Below are positions 1 through 7,566 of a DNA stretch of 64,000 bases, in pieces. The notes under the pieces were generated by a model. It saw only the letters and a list, made by a program, of their open reading frames with translations. It was not told where the DNA came from and ran no database searches. Source of the stretch: Alphaproteobacteria bacterium (lineage in GTDB: Bacteria > Pseudomonadota > Alphaproteobacteria > Micavibrionales > Micavibrionaceae); NCBI GenBank assembly GCA_016794145.1, contig JAEUKP010000014.1, forward strand, positions 96,787 through 160,786, given 5' to 3'. The translations under genes and the position numbers were made by a program. Positions within the stretch are counted from its first letter, which is position 1. Each line of letters opens with the position of its first letter.

Positions 1-643
1 GAATTTTAATGCTCTCGACAGCACAGCCAAATTGCGCGCTAAGTTCACCCTGAACACCCCCACACAAAAACCGCGGCAATGTCGGTAGCACCAGCCCGTC
101 ACCACGCGTTTTGCATAAAACGCAACCATCCTCACGAGATAAGACAAGATAGGCTTCTTCTTTAATCGGCCAGACTCTGCGCACAACCTTCGGATGATCG
201 AACAAGGCTGGGTATTCGCCAATCATTTGATCAAGACAGTTATAGAACTCTTGAGATGTATAGAATTTCCCATTATACCCGTCCAAGACAGCTTGACATG
301 CCTCCTGTGTAAGTTCCTTCTGCAAAACAATCTCATGCATGATATGTTCCCCGGGTGAATTGGGGCCCAATTCAAAAGTTTTTGCCTTCTTGTTTTCCTT
401 CTTGGATGAGACGCTAGGCTCTTTCTCTATTATCCGCAAAAGTCGTAAACATATTTGATAGTTATTTTCCCCATAATTTCCAATACCAATAAGCCGGAAA
501 AACACACCGCCTTTTTGCCCGTTCAAAGCCTTGAAAATATTTGGTGTATCCAGTTCAGAGACTTGAATAACATCCTTCTTCTCGCTAAAGATGACGTGAT
601 TTCCTTGTGCAACTTTTTGTTCTGCCCTTTTTTGATCTTTCAT
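1..643 (-). CDS. Unknown protein, C-terminus cut by window edge
   Basis: An open frame of at least 214 codons runs leftward from an ATG at 643 (MKDQKRAEQKVAQG...) and leaves the window without a stop. An in-frame TGA lies 15 bases upstream, so the start is well bounded; AAGGG sits about 13 bases before it. The visible part is hydrophilic with no signal peptide or membrane segment. It has a lysine-rich stretch near residue 80 (SSKKENKKAK) and a Cys-rich patch near residue 180 (EDGCVLCK, then FLCGG). I do not recognise the family. It is transcribed away from the antiporter gene, with a palindrome overlapping a good -35 hexamer about 65 bases upstream. Confidence 0.7.
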   Translation of the reverse strand, partial: MKDQKRAEQKVAQGNHVIFSEKKDVIQVSELDTPNIFKALNGQKGGVFFRLIGIGNYGENNYQICLRLLRIIEKEPSVSSKKENKKAKTFELGPNSPGEHIMHEIVLQKELTQEACQAVLDGYNGKFYTSQEFYNCLDQMIGEYPALFDHPKVVRRVWPIKEEAYLVLSREDGCVLCKTRGDGLVLPTLPRFLCGGVQGELSAQFGCAVESIKI

Positions 644-704
644 AATTCTCAATCACCCTTTATTTCTAAATTTTACGAAAAACTTCTTTACATTTAAAAA
701 AAAC

Positions 705-720
705 AATATGTCAACATATT
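705..720. promoter_or_regulatory. Palindromic operator candidate over a -35 hexamer
   Basis: AATATGT-CA-ACATATT is a perfect 7+7 inverted repeat. On the minus strand its centre spells TTGACA (709-714), a consensus -35, with weak -10 candidates (TGTAAA or TAAAGA) 16-18 bases further toward the gene starting at 643. A repressor bound here would cover the promoter. The regulator is not identifiable. Confidence 0.45.
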
Positions 721-841
721 TTATCGCAAAAAGTGAGTACTATCTCCCTTCAATCACCCCACCCCATTCATAAATTTTTTCTATATTTGATAAAAGTCAA
801 AATAATTTCCGGAATGTTTTTATCTTGCGATGTGAAATAGA

Positions 842-855
842 GAGGTATATACCTC
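842..855. promoter_or_regulatory. 14-bp perfect palindrome in the antiporter leader
   Basis: GAGGTATATACCTC is its own reverse complement and ends 27 bases before the antiporter ATG. It is too short and lacks a T-tract for a terminator. It could be an operator for a dimeric regulator or a small hairpin in the mRNA leader. Confidence 0.35.
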
Positions 856-882
856 CCTCAATTCATAGAAGGTATAAAAAAT

Positions 883-2976
883 ATGGTATTAAGTATTACA
901 TCGGCCTTGGCCCTTTTTGTTCTGATTGCTCTCTCTACAGTTGTCTTCTTTGCTTCGAAACGGTTTAAACTGCCCTATACTGTTCTTCTTGTTTTTGTAG
1001 GAATTCTGTTGGTTCAGCTGGTGAACCTGCCTTTCCTGAAACATATTTTCGGCTTTATGGATGATATGGTTCTAACGCCAGAACTTCTTTTCTATATTTT
1101 CTTGCCTGTTTTGATATTTGAGTCCGGTTTCAATATGAATATGCGCAAAATGTTAGACAGCGCATGGGTAATTTCGCTTTTATCCGTTGTATCTCTCATT
1201 GTTTCTGCAGCATCTGTCGGGACACTTTTATATTTTATTATGCCTCTAATTGGTATTCAGATGCCATTTATTGTTGCCCTGTTATTCGGAGCAATTATTT
1301 CCCCAACAGATCCGGTTGCCGTTCTGTCCCTGTTTAAAGAGTGTGGCGTACCACGAAGACTTGCTATGATTTTTGAAGGAGAAAGTCTTTTGAACGATGG
1401 GACCGCGATGGCCTTATTCCTTGTGATCCTATCTGTGGCCTTAACCGGATTTAATGGCACAGAAACAATCCTGGGTGGTATTTTTGATTTTACAATGATG
1501 ATTGTTTTGGGGGTTGTTATTGGCTTGGTCATGGCTGCCCTTTTTTCAAAAGCCCTGAATTTTACAAAAAAGAACGAATTCGTAACAGTTACTTTGTTGA
1601 TTATTTCAGCCCATATGGTCTTTATTCTTTCAGAATTGATCAACCATTCCGGGTACGTGCATGTTTCATCCATTATTGCAACCACGGTTGCTGCATTATT
1701 TCTTGGAAACTATTCCCGCAACGTCTTGCACCCCACTGTTGATGAATATCTTGGAAAATTGATTGAACATATGGCGTTCGTTATTAACTCTCTTGTTTTT
1801 CTATTGGCAGGCCTTTTATTCGCAAGCTCTGGGGTTGATTTTGTCCATTTATGGCTTCCTATTCTTGTTACAGTCCTGATTGTGGCTTCATGCCGCATAC
1901 TGTCTGTTTATATCGTGACAAAACCATTGAATGCCTTAAAGCTTGAAAACCCTATTCCTTCCTCTTGGGAAAAACTTTTGGGCTGGGCCAGTTTACGTGG
2001 TGCGTTGTCTATCATTATCGTCTTACTGATTCCTAAAGATTTTACCGTTGATGGATGGACGTATGAACATGCGCCACGAGATTTTCTTCTGGCGCTGACC
2101 GTCGGATGCATTCTTGCGACGCTCTTTATCAAGGCTCCATTGATTGTACCAATCATGAAAAAATTGGACATGAATGTAAAAGACCCCCTGAAAGAAGCCC
2201 ATGCATCTGACCTTGGTATTTATTTCCTCCTGACAGAGAGGGCAAGGTTGCTTGACTTTAAAAATAAGGGTTTCCTTCATGCAGACCATTATGAAGCCAT
2301 GTTAGAGCAAGTGAATAGAAAACTATTCGAAGCTGAAGAAAAAAGGAAATTTCTGATTGCACAGCACGGAAGGGATATTTTTGACCAATCCCTTCACCTG
2401 TCGATGATTCATGTTGAGAAATATGCCATCCGGAAATTATTTGTGAACAACGAGGTCAGTGAAAAAACATATCGTAAAATCTACAGCAAGCTTTGCCTTC
2501 AACAAGAGAAAATTGAACAGGCTCAACATAACGACATTGACCCTAAAGCCTATACAGACCGTAAAGACGTTTTTGATAGACTTGTTCGCTTGGTTCTATC
2601 GCCCTTTGGACAAGATACGCCCGAAGCGGAGCTACAACAGAAAATGGAATATTACCGCGCGCAAATGATTATGGCCAGAAAAGCCGTTCAAACGATTGAG
2701 CATATGCAAACAGGGCTTGATCAACCCACGTTCCTCCCTGAGCCTTATGCAGAGGTCAGTGCCCGCTACAGACGCTACAAAGAAAGATCCGGCGAAAAGA
2801 TGGAGGCTTTGGTTGCTGCAAATACTGAAAAACTATCCCCCTATCTGATGCAACTTGCCCAACGATCCTTGGCAATATCTGGTGGAAAGGCACTGGATTA
2901 CCTTAATCAGAAAGGCCTTCTAGATGAAGCGATGGAGCATGATATAGAAACAACCTATGCTCCAAATGGCCACTGA
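883..2976 (+). CDS. CPA1-family Na+/H+ antiporter (NhaP/SOS1-like)
   Basis: A 697-residue inner-membrane cation/proton antiporter. The first ~430 residues form about a dozen hydrophobic segments and include the family signatures for the ion path (SPTDPVA, then EGESLLNDGTAMALF near residues 165-180). After the last span (about residue 430) comes a ~260-residue hydrophilic, mostly helical tail, as in the longer NhaP/SOS1 type where the cytosolic tail regulates transport; no cyclic-nucleotide or TrkA-C motif is obvious. An AAGG-type ribosome site lies about 10 bases before the ATG. The gene stands alone, divergent from the unknown gene at the left edge, with two palindromes in the intergenic space. 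Exact ion specificity (Na+, K+) cannot be read from sequence. Confidence 0.9.
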   Translation: MVLSITSALALFVLIALSTVVFFASKRFKLPYTVLLVFVGILLVQLVNLPFLKHIFGFMDDMVLTPELLFYIFLPVLIFESGFNMNMRKMLDSAWVISLLSVVSLIVSAASVGTLLYFIMPLIGIQMPFIVALLFGAIISPTDPVAVLSLFKECGVPRRLAMIFEGESLLNDGTAMALFLVILSVALTGFNGTETILGGIFDFTMMIVLGVVIGLVMAALFSKALNFTKKNEFVTVTLLIISAHMVFILSELINHSGYVHVSSIIATTVAALFLGNYSRNVLHPTVDEYLGKLIEHMAFVINSLVFLLAGLLFASSGVDFVHLWLPILVTVLIVASCRILSVYIVTKPLNALKLENPIPSSWEKLLGWASLRGALSIIIVLLIPKDFTVDGWTYEHAPRDFLLALTVGCILATLFIKAPLIVPIMKKLDMNVKDPLKEAHASDLGIYFLLTERARLLDFKNKGFLHADHYEAMLEQVNRKLFEAEEKRKFLIAQHGRDIFDQSLHLSMIHVEKYAIRKLFVNNEVSEKTYRKIYSKLCLQQEKIEQAQHNDIDPKAYTDRKDVFDRLVRLVLSPFGQDTPEAELQQKMEYYRAQMIMARKAVQTIEHMQTGLDQPTFLPEPYAEVSARYRRYKERSGEKMEALVAANTEKLSPYLMQLAQRSLAISGGKALDYLNQKGLLDEAMEHDIETTYAPNGH

Positions 2977-3005
2977 TAATAGTAATAGTGCTTAGCAAGT
3001 TATAA

Positions 3006-3023
3006 ATCCCTATTTATAGGGAT
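3006..3023. terminator. Short hairpin between convergent gene ends
   Basis: ATCCCTA-TTTA-TAGGGAT forms a 7-bp stem with a 4-base loop. It lies between the antiporter stop and the stop of the small leftward peptide. Only weak T-rich sequence follows on the minus strand, so termination is likely modest. Confidence 0.35.
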
Positions 3024-3041
3024 CATAGCGGGGGCTGGCAG

Positions 3042-3149
3042 CTATATATCTGCCCAAGCCTGGTAATATCCATAAAACAAGACCGAGAATGTAATAAGCG
3101 TGACAGGTAAAGAGTAACGGAGACGGATTTTTGTATTTGAACCAAACAT
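3042..3149 (-). CDS. 35-residue single-span membrane peptide under SOS-type control
   Basis: A 36-codon frame (MFGSNTKIRLRYSLPVTLIT..., ending AWADI) with GAGG seven bases before its ATG. Basic residues (K7, R9, R11) precede one hydrophobic segment (about residues 13-30), predicting N-in/C-out insertion in the inner membrane. Upstream on the same strand are two GAAC-N7-GAAC/GTTC-N7-GTTC boxes, the alphaproteobacterial LexA motif. One fills the spacer of a plausible promoter and the other covers its start point. Family knowledge: Caulobacter SidA is a similarly tiny LexA-controlled inner-membrane peptide that blocks division. No sequence homology to SidA is claimed. The inference is a DNA-damage-induced division inhibitor; other SOS-induced membrane peptides (for example toxin-like ones) remain possible. 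Confidence 0.6.
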   Translation of the reverse strand: MFGSNTKIRLRYSLPVTLITFSVLFYGYYQAWADI

Positions 3150-3190
3150 TTAAAACCTCATTTTTAAATTTTTAAAGCTTTTGGCCGAAC

Positions 3191-3205
3191 GTTCTGCTTT
3201 CGTTC
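3191..3205. promoter_or_regulatory. LexA/SOS box 1 (GTTC-N7-GTTC)
   Basis: Both half-sites match the alphaproteobacterial LexA motif exactly (GTTC TGCTTTC GTTC). On the minus strand it lies just downstream of a -10 candidate, over the expected transcription start of the 35-residue peptide gene. Confidence 0.65.
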
Positions 3206-3209
3206 CAAA

Positions 3210-3238
3210 TAAATAGAACAAAAAAGGAACGAAATCAA
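3210..3238 (-). promoter_or_regulatory. Promoter candidate for the small membrane peptide
   Basis: On the minus strand TTGATT (3233-3238) and TATTTA (3210-3215) are separated by exactly 17 bases. The spacer contains SOS box 2, and SOS box 1 lies right after the -10, so bound LexA would block the promoter at two points. Confidence 0.5.
3216..3230. promoter_or_regulatory. LexA/SOS box 2 (GAAC-N7-GAAC)
   Basis: GAAC AAAAAAG GAAC is a second perfect box, in opposite orientation to box 1 and 10 bases from it. It lies about 155 bases before the clpP ATG, so an effect on clpP is possible but less direct. Confidence 0.65.
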
Positions 3239-3384
3239 GTTATTTTTTAACAATTTTTGGAATAATTATAAACTCAGCCCAAGATCTTTTCCTTTATAAA
3301 TTACCCCTCTTGAACCGAGCGGCCGTTCAGGATAGGCTACAAACAAACAAACCCACCTTGATTCGTATAAAGATAGAGATTCCC

Positions 3385-4035
3385 ATGATTAGAGACCGCG
3401 ACCCGATGGACGTATACAATAATTACCTCGTTCCCACCGTGATTGAGCAAACTGCGCGGGGTGAGCGTGCCTTTGATATTTACTCTCGCCTTTTGAAAGA
3501 GCGAATCATTTTTCTGGTTGGTCAGGTGAATGATAATGTGTCCTCATTGATTTGTGCGCAATTGTTGTTCCTTGAATCCGAAAATCCAACAAAGGATATT
3601 TACTTTTATATCAACTCTCCCGGTGGAGTTGTCAGCTCTGGGCTCGCGATGTACGACACCATGCAATATATTAAACCTGATGTATCAACCGTCTGCATTG
3701 GACAGGCTTGCTCTATGGGATCATTTTTGTTAATGGCAGGAGCAAAAGACAAGCGTTTTTGCCTTCCAAATTCACGGATTATGATTCACCAACCCTCGGG
3801 TGGCGCACAGGGTATGGCCTCGGATATTGAGATTCAAGCCCAAGAGATTATCCGCCTGAAGAAAATACTGACGGAAGCTTATGTCAAACATACGGGGCAA
3901 AAATATAAACTCCTTGAAGAAATGATGGATCGCGATCGCTGGCTGTCTGCGGAAGAATCAAAAGAAATTGGTTTGGTTGACCATGTTGTAGCTTCACGGA
4001 ACGATGTTGTGAAAACGACAGAAGAGAAAAAATAA
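3385..4035 (+). CDS. clpP: ATP-dependent Clp protease proteolytic subunit
   Basis: A 216-residue serine peptidase that assembles as a tetradecamer and degrades proteins fed by ClpX or ClpA. The catalytic triad is readable with standard spacing: Ser110 in GQACSMGSF, His135 in [10 protein letters not shown] and Asp184 in MDRDRW. I chose the ATG at 3385 because ClpP proteins start close to the RDPMD...VPTVIEQT segment; an in-frame TTG at 3310 would add 25 residues unlike the family. No tig, clpX or lon neighbour is present, unlike the usual tig-clpP-clpX order. A bidirectional terminator follows after a dispersed repeat. The SOS boxes about 155-195 bases upstream may affect it. Confidence 0.93.
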   Translation: MIRDRDPMDVYNNYLVPTVIEQTARGERAFDIYSRLLKERIIFLVGQVNDNVSSLICAQLLFLESENPTKDIYFYINSPGGVVSSGLAMYDTMQYIKPDVSTVCIGQACSMGSFLLMAGAKDKRFCLPNSRIMIHQPSGGAQGMASDIEIQAQEIIRLKKILTEAYVKHTGQKYKLLEEMMDRDRWLSAEESKEIGLVDHVVASRNDVVKTTEEKK

Positions 4036-4080
4036 CGCCGCCAACATCTGATCTTCACCCTGAAATCAGACTCTCTTATA

Positions 4081-4221
4081 TATAGTAACTTAAAATAATA
4101 ATTAGACGTTTCCAGTTTTCCGTCATTGCGGCGCCAAGGGATAAAAGCCGCAATCTCGCTTGTATCAAGAACAGATTCTGGCTTTCGCCAGAATGACGAA
4201 TTCGTATTTTAAATTACTATA
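4081..4221. repeat. MITE-like dispersed repeat, copy 1
   Basis: A 141-bp element bounded by near-perfect 17-bp inverted ends (TATAGTAACTTAAAATA and TATTTTAAATTACTATA). Inside are two hairpins, a GCGGC...GCCGC stem and ATTCTGGC-TTTC-GCCAGAAT. A second copy lies at 29657-29786; copy 1 carries about 11 extra bases in the first loop. It has no coding capacity, consistent with a non-autonomous mobile or palindromic intergenic repeat. Confidence 0.8.
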
Positions 4222-4224
4222 GAT

Positions 4225-4266
4225 AAAAAATATCGCTGATAGAAAAAATCAATCAGCGATATTTTT
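4225..4266. terminator. Bidirectional terminator between clpP and the MarR gene
   Basis: A 15-bp stem (AAAAATATCGCTGAT paired with ATCAGCGATATTTTT) with A/T tracts on both sides, between convergent genes. Confidence 0.8.
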
Positions 4267-4291
4267 TAAAACTTGTTTACAGGAACTCCGC

Positions 4292-4771
4292 CTAGAAATC
4301 AGAATCATCCAAACTTGCAAGACCTGTAAAGGATGTCTGGCTTGCCCAGAAACGTTCCAATTGTTTCATTGTATGATTAAGATCAACCAAGTCAGGGTTT
4401 TCGATCCCTATCGATTTTAGTTTATCTTCATGCTTCATAAACATTTCATCAAGAATTTTACAAAGCCCTGCACCTTTAGGCGTCAGCTTTACACGAATGG
4501 ACCTTTTATCGTGAACTGATCTTTCCTGGGTGATATACCCATTTTCAGTCATTTTTTTAACATTGTAAGACACGTTTGATCCAAGGTAATACCCACGAAG
4601 AGTCAGCTCTCCTACTGTCATTTCATCTCGGCCTATATTGTGTAAAATCATGGCCTGAACGTTGTTAATGTCTTGCAATCCTTTTCGGTCCAATTCTGTC
4701 TTTACAACATCCAGAAAATACCGGTGCAACCGTTCGATCAGTTGAATAGACTCGAAATATTGAGAAGTCAT
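4292..4771 (-). CDS. MarR-family winged-helix transcriptional regulator
   Basis: A 159-residue winged-helix protein. The DNA-binding core (about residues 30-105) shows the MarR pattern: a helix-turn-helix with GYYLGSNVSYNVKKMTENGYI, then the basic wing DKRSIRVKLTPKG. It resembles the LdtR-like MarR group common in alphaproteobacteria, which control wall-remodelling or stress genes; that assignment is by resemblance only. The start at 4771 (MTSQYF) has GGAG eight bases before it; the in-frame ATG five codons upstream overlaps that GGAG and is less likely. It is monocistronic, ending at the shared terminator with clpP. Confidence 0.85.
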   Translation of the reverse strand: MTSQYFESIQLIERLHRYFLDVVKTELDRKGLQDINNVQAMILHNIGRDEMTVGELTLRGYYLGSNVSYNVKKMTENGYITQERSVHDKRSIRVKLTPKGAGLCKILDEMFMKHEDKLKSIGIENPDLVDLNHTMKQLERFWASQTSFTGLASLDDSDF

Positions 4772-5097
4772 TATGTTTAGCTCCATAGACAGTAAGATTT
4801 ACGCAAGATAAAGAATAGTAACACCGCCATTTAGCCATTTAAAGGTAAATATCATCTAAATATGTTTTCCAGAATAAAATCTGGGGTGACTAGAGCAATC
4901 CGAGCCCCCCGCTCTAAGTGTCTATTAAGTCACGAAAGAAACTTCTTCACACAAAAAACTTCGAGACCTTCATGCACTTCGTGGTTGAAAAAGAATAGAT
5001 TCCTTGATCACGTCGGAGGATACCGATAGGGAAGAAGAAAACTCTGTGGTAAAAAAGCGCGAGTCTCGTTACAAAATCTGTCAATTAATGACAGGCC
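4772..5097. other. 326-bp non-coding gap before the MarR gene
   Basis: It should hold the MarR-gene promoter on the minus strand. Near its right end CTGTCA-ATTAA-TGACAG (5078-5094) forms a hairpin followed on the minus strand by ATTTTGT, a weak terminator right after the zapE stop. No RNA gene is recognisable. Confidence 0.5.
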
Positions 5098-6231
5098 CTA
5101 AGACTGAACCGTCCGGTTTAAATACGCATCCCCCTGCATTTCAAGCAATCGCGAGATTGTCCTTTGAAATTCGAACGCATGATCATGGCCTGTATAAATC
5201 TTATGTGGGGTATCATCCGCAGTGATAACAAGATTGCGATGATGGTCGTATAAAACATCAACAAGTGTCATTAACCGTTTTGCTTCATTCCGACGGTCGT
5301 ACCCTAAAACCGGTATATTTTCTAAAAAAATTGTATGATACCGCTTTGCCAATGCCAAATAATCCTCCGCCCCCAATGGCCGTTCACATAATTGAGAAAA
5401 GCTGAATCGGGCAATACCTTTACAAGCGATTGGAACCTCAATAGTCCTCCCCTTAACACTCAACAGATCTTGCCCTGTCTCATTCCCACCTGTTAAAGCC
5501 CGGAACAGGTCATCAGCCCGCCTCTGACTATCGACAGTCAAAGGAAAGAAATAAACAGACATCTCTTTTAATTGACGCGCCCGATAATCAATTGGACTTT
5601 CAACAGCCATGATTTCCATTCGTTCTTTTACCAACTTTATAAAGGGCAGAAATCTTTCACGCTGAAGCCCCCCTTTATACAAATCATCCGGAGCCCAATT
5701 CGTTGTAATAACAATTGAAATACCTTGATCAAACATCGCGGTAAACAATCGGGATAATAACATCGCATCAGCTACATCCGTCACATGGAATTCATCAAAA
5801 CATAAAACCCTGGATCTGTTTGAAATCACCAAAGCCAAGGATGGCAAGGCTGCATCCATATCCTCTAGGATCCCCTCCTCTGTCCGACGCGAATGAATAT
5901 AATCATGAACCTCAATCATAAATTGATGGAAATGAACCCGCCGCTTTTTAATACCAAGAGGAATAGAATCATAGAAAATATCCATTAACATCGACTTTCC
6001 ACGACCAACAGGCCCGTGGATATATACTCCACGCGGAGGCATCTTTTTATTCATCCGCCATAAAACTTTATATTTCCATCCCTTAATTTGCTCTTCATAG
6101 GTTAAAACGTCATTATAAAGACGCGTTAAAATATTGGCAGCCAATTCCTGCATCGGGTCAGGATCAATGGTTTTATGTCTCAAAAGTGATTGGTACCGAT
6201 CAAACGGTGTTGGATTCATCAGATGGGACAT
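5098..6231 (-). CDS. zapE: Cell division protein ZapE (AFG1-like AAA ATPase)
   Basis: A 377-residue P-loop ATPase. Walker A is GPVGRGKS (residues 73-80) and Walker B VLCFDEFHV (142-150), followed by the AFG1 signature DVADAMLLSRLF. ITTNWAPDDLYKGGLQR... is the conserved sensor region. In E. coli ZapE acts with the Z-ring under stress; the mitochondrial relative LACE1/AFG1 helps membrane protein turnover. It overlaps tatC by 32 bases, implying co-transcription. In many alphaproteobacteria tatC is followed by serS, so zapE in this place is a lineage variation. A second in-frame ATG four codons in is an alternative start. Confidence 0.92.
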   Translation of the reverse strand: MSHLMNPTPFDRYQSLLRHKTIDPDPMQELAANILTRLYNDVLTYEEQIKGWKYKVLWRMNKKMPPRGVYIHGPVGRGKSMLMDIFYDSIPLGIKKRRVHFHQFMIEVHDYIHSRRTEEGILEDMDAALPSLALVISNRSRVLCFDEFHVTDVADAMLLSRLFTAMFDQGISIVITTNWAPDDLYKGGLQRERFLPFIKLVKERMEIMAVESPIDYRARQLKEMSVYFFPLTVDSQRRADDLFRALTGGNETGQDLLSVKGRTIEVPIACKGIARFSFSQLCERPLGAEDYLALAKRYHTIFLENIPVLGYDRRNEAKRLMTLVDVLYDHHRNLVITADDTPHKIYTGHDHAFEFQRTISRLLEMQGDAYLNRTVQS

Positions 6232-6967
6232 CAGGATTTAAATACCGTACCAAAAGAATTGAAATTTCATAAAGAGCCCACAAAGGGAGAGCAAGGGAAA
6301 ACTGGCTGATCACATCAGGCGGGGTTAAAATCGCCGCCACAATGAAGATCCCCACTATGGCATAACGGCGTTTGGATACAAGCGATTTTGCGGTAATCAA
6401 CTTTGCCTTTGCCAAAAAAGACAGAACAACAGGTAACTGGAAACAAAGACCAAAGGCAAAAATTAATACCATAACCAAATTGAGGTAATCTCCAACCTTG
6501 GCCTCTAACATAATCGGCAGAACTGTTTCATCAGCAGCACTTTGAAATCCCAGAAAAAATGTCCATGCTAAAGGTAATACCAGATAGTAAACAATCGCGC
6601 CGCCTAAAATAAACAATGCAGGCGAAGCAACCAAAAATGGTAGAACTACTTTCCGTTCCTTTGGAAACAAGCCCGGAGATACAAATAACCAAATCTGTAA
6701 CATTAGAAAAGGAAATGTAAAAAACCCACCCGCAAACATAGCCACTTTTAAGTAAGTGAAAAATGCCTCGGTCAAGTCAGTGTAAATCATCCGCTGATTG
6801 GCACCATCTCCCATCGCATCAGCCAATGGTCTAACCAGAAAGCCATAAATATCTTTTGCAAAATGATATGCAACCCCTGTCCCAAGGATCAACGCGCCAA
6901 CCGCCCACAAAAGACGGTTACGCAATTCATTGATATGTTCTAACAAATGTTGTTTGGGCTGGTCCAT
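6200..6967 (-). CDS. tatC: Sec-independent translocase subunit TatC
   Basis: A 255-residue polytopic membrane protein with about six hydrophobic segments, the receptor for twin-arginine signal peptides. Family landmarks are the N-terminal HINELRNRLLW, FTFPFLMLQIWLFVSPGLFPKER in the first periplasmic/cytoplasmic region and the LPVVLSFLAK segment near residue 180. It is third in the tatABC run, 51 bases after tatB, and overlaps the downstream zapE start. Confidence 0.96.
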   Translation of the reverse strand: MDQPKQHLLEHINELRNRLLWAVGALILGTGVAYHFAKDIYGFLVRPLADAMGDGANQRMIYTDLTEAFFTYLKVAMFAGGFFTFPFLMLQIWLFVSPGLFPKERKVVLPFLVASPALFILGGAIVYYLVLPLAWTFFLGFQSAADETVLPIMLEAKVGDYLNLVMVLIFAFGLCFQLPVVLSFLAKAKLITAKSLVSKRRYAIVGIFIVAAILTPPDVISQFSLALPLWALYEISILLVRYLNPDVPSDESNTV

Positions 6968-7018
6968 GACAATCCATTCATATCATCAAACAACCGCGGA
7001 ACTGAAGACTTGTGCGTT

Positions 7019-7351
7019 TCATTTGATCTCTTTCTTTTCAACCATCTCAGACGGTTTTGGGACTGATTTAAATGATGGATCTATCACTCTCATTTCAGCC
7101 TCCTGCTCATCCTCTTCAAACCCGTGATGCAGCGCACTATCAAAGGAGGTTTTTTTAAAATTACGAATTTCGTTCAGATCTGCCTGCTCCATAAAGTCTT
7201 CAAACTGCTTTGACAATGCAAATCTCATATATTGAAGACGCCGCACCACACGCCCCAGACCATACAGAACCTCTGGCAATTGCTTCGGTCCAATTACAAT
7301 CACCGCCACAATCAGAACGACTAGAAATTCAGACCACGCAAAATCAAGCAT
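7019..7351 (-). CDS. tatB: Sec-independent translocase subunit TatB
   Basis: A 110-residue protein with one N-terminal span (FLVVLIVAVIVIGP), the GPKQLPE hinge, an amphipathic helix (GLGRVVRRLQYMRF) and a charged tail. The F(A)W-E-FLVVLIVA start and the P in GPKQLP distinguish TatB from TatA. It partners TatC in recognising folded Tat substrates. It lies 38 bases after tatA in the same operon. Confidence 0.92.
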   Translation of the reverse strand: MLDFAWSEFLVVLIVAVIVIGPKQLPEVLYGLGRVVRRLQYMRFALSKQFEDFMEQADLNEIRNFKKTSFDSALHHGFEEDEQEAEMRVIDPSFKSVPKPSEMVEKKEIK

Positions 7352-7389
7352 CAGGACTATTTATCTCTCTGGGGCTATGGCTCTCTAGA

Positions 7390-7566
7390 CTATTCTTTTT
7401 CGTTTTTGACATGGTCAATTTTTTTTGTGGATTCACCGTCTTCTTTCATTCCTTTTTTAAAGGCCTTAATTCCTTCGGCAACATCCCCCATCAAACGGGG
7501 CAATTTTCCTGCTCCGAACAATAGGAAAATAACAATGGCAACGATCGCCCAATGTATCAATGACAT
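7390..7566 (-). CDS. tatA: Sec-independent translocase subunit TatA
   Basis: A 58-residue protein beginning [20 protein letters not shown], with the [16 protein letters not shown] hinge and amphipathic helix diagnostic of TatA, then a short charged tail. It forms the Tat pore by oligomerising. Its start overlaps the end of scpB by 10 bases and tatB follows 38 bases later. Its small size makes it easy to miss. Confidence 0.95.
   Translation of the reverse strand: MSLIHWAIVAIVIFLLFGAGKLPRLMGDVAEGIKAFKKGMKEDGESTKKIDHVKNEKE

Noticed and set aside
3310..3384. TTG start adding 25 residues to ClpP
   Set aside because: The extension is unlike ClpP, and the ATG at 3385 matches the family start.
4900..4960. 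GC-rich patch with GAGC/GCTC pairs as a possible RNA gene
   Set aside because: It does not fold into a tRNA or any riboswitch pattern I know.
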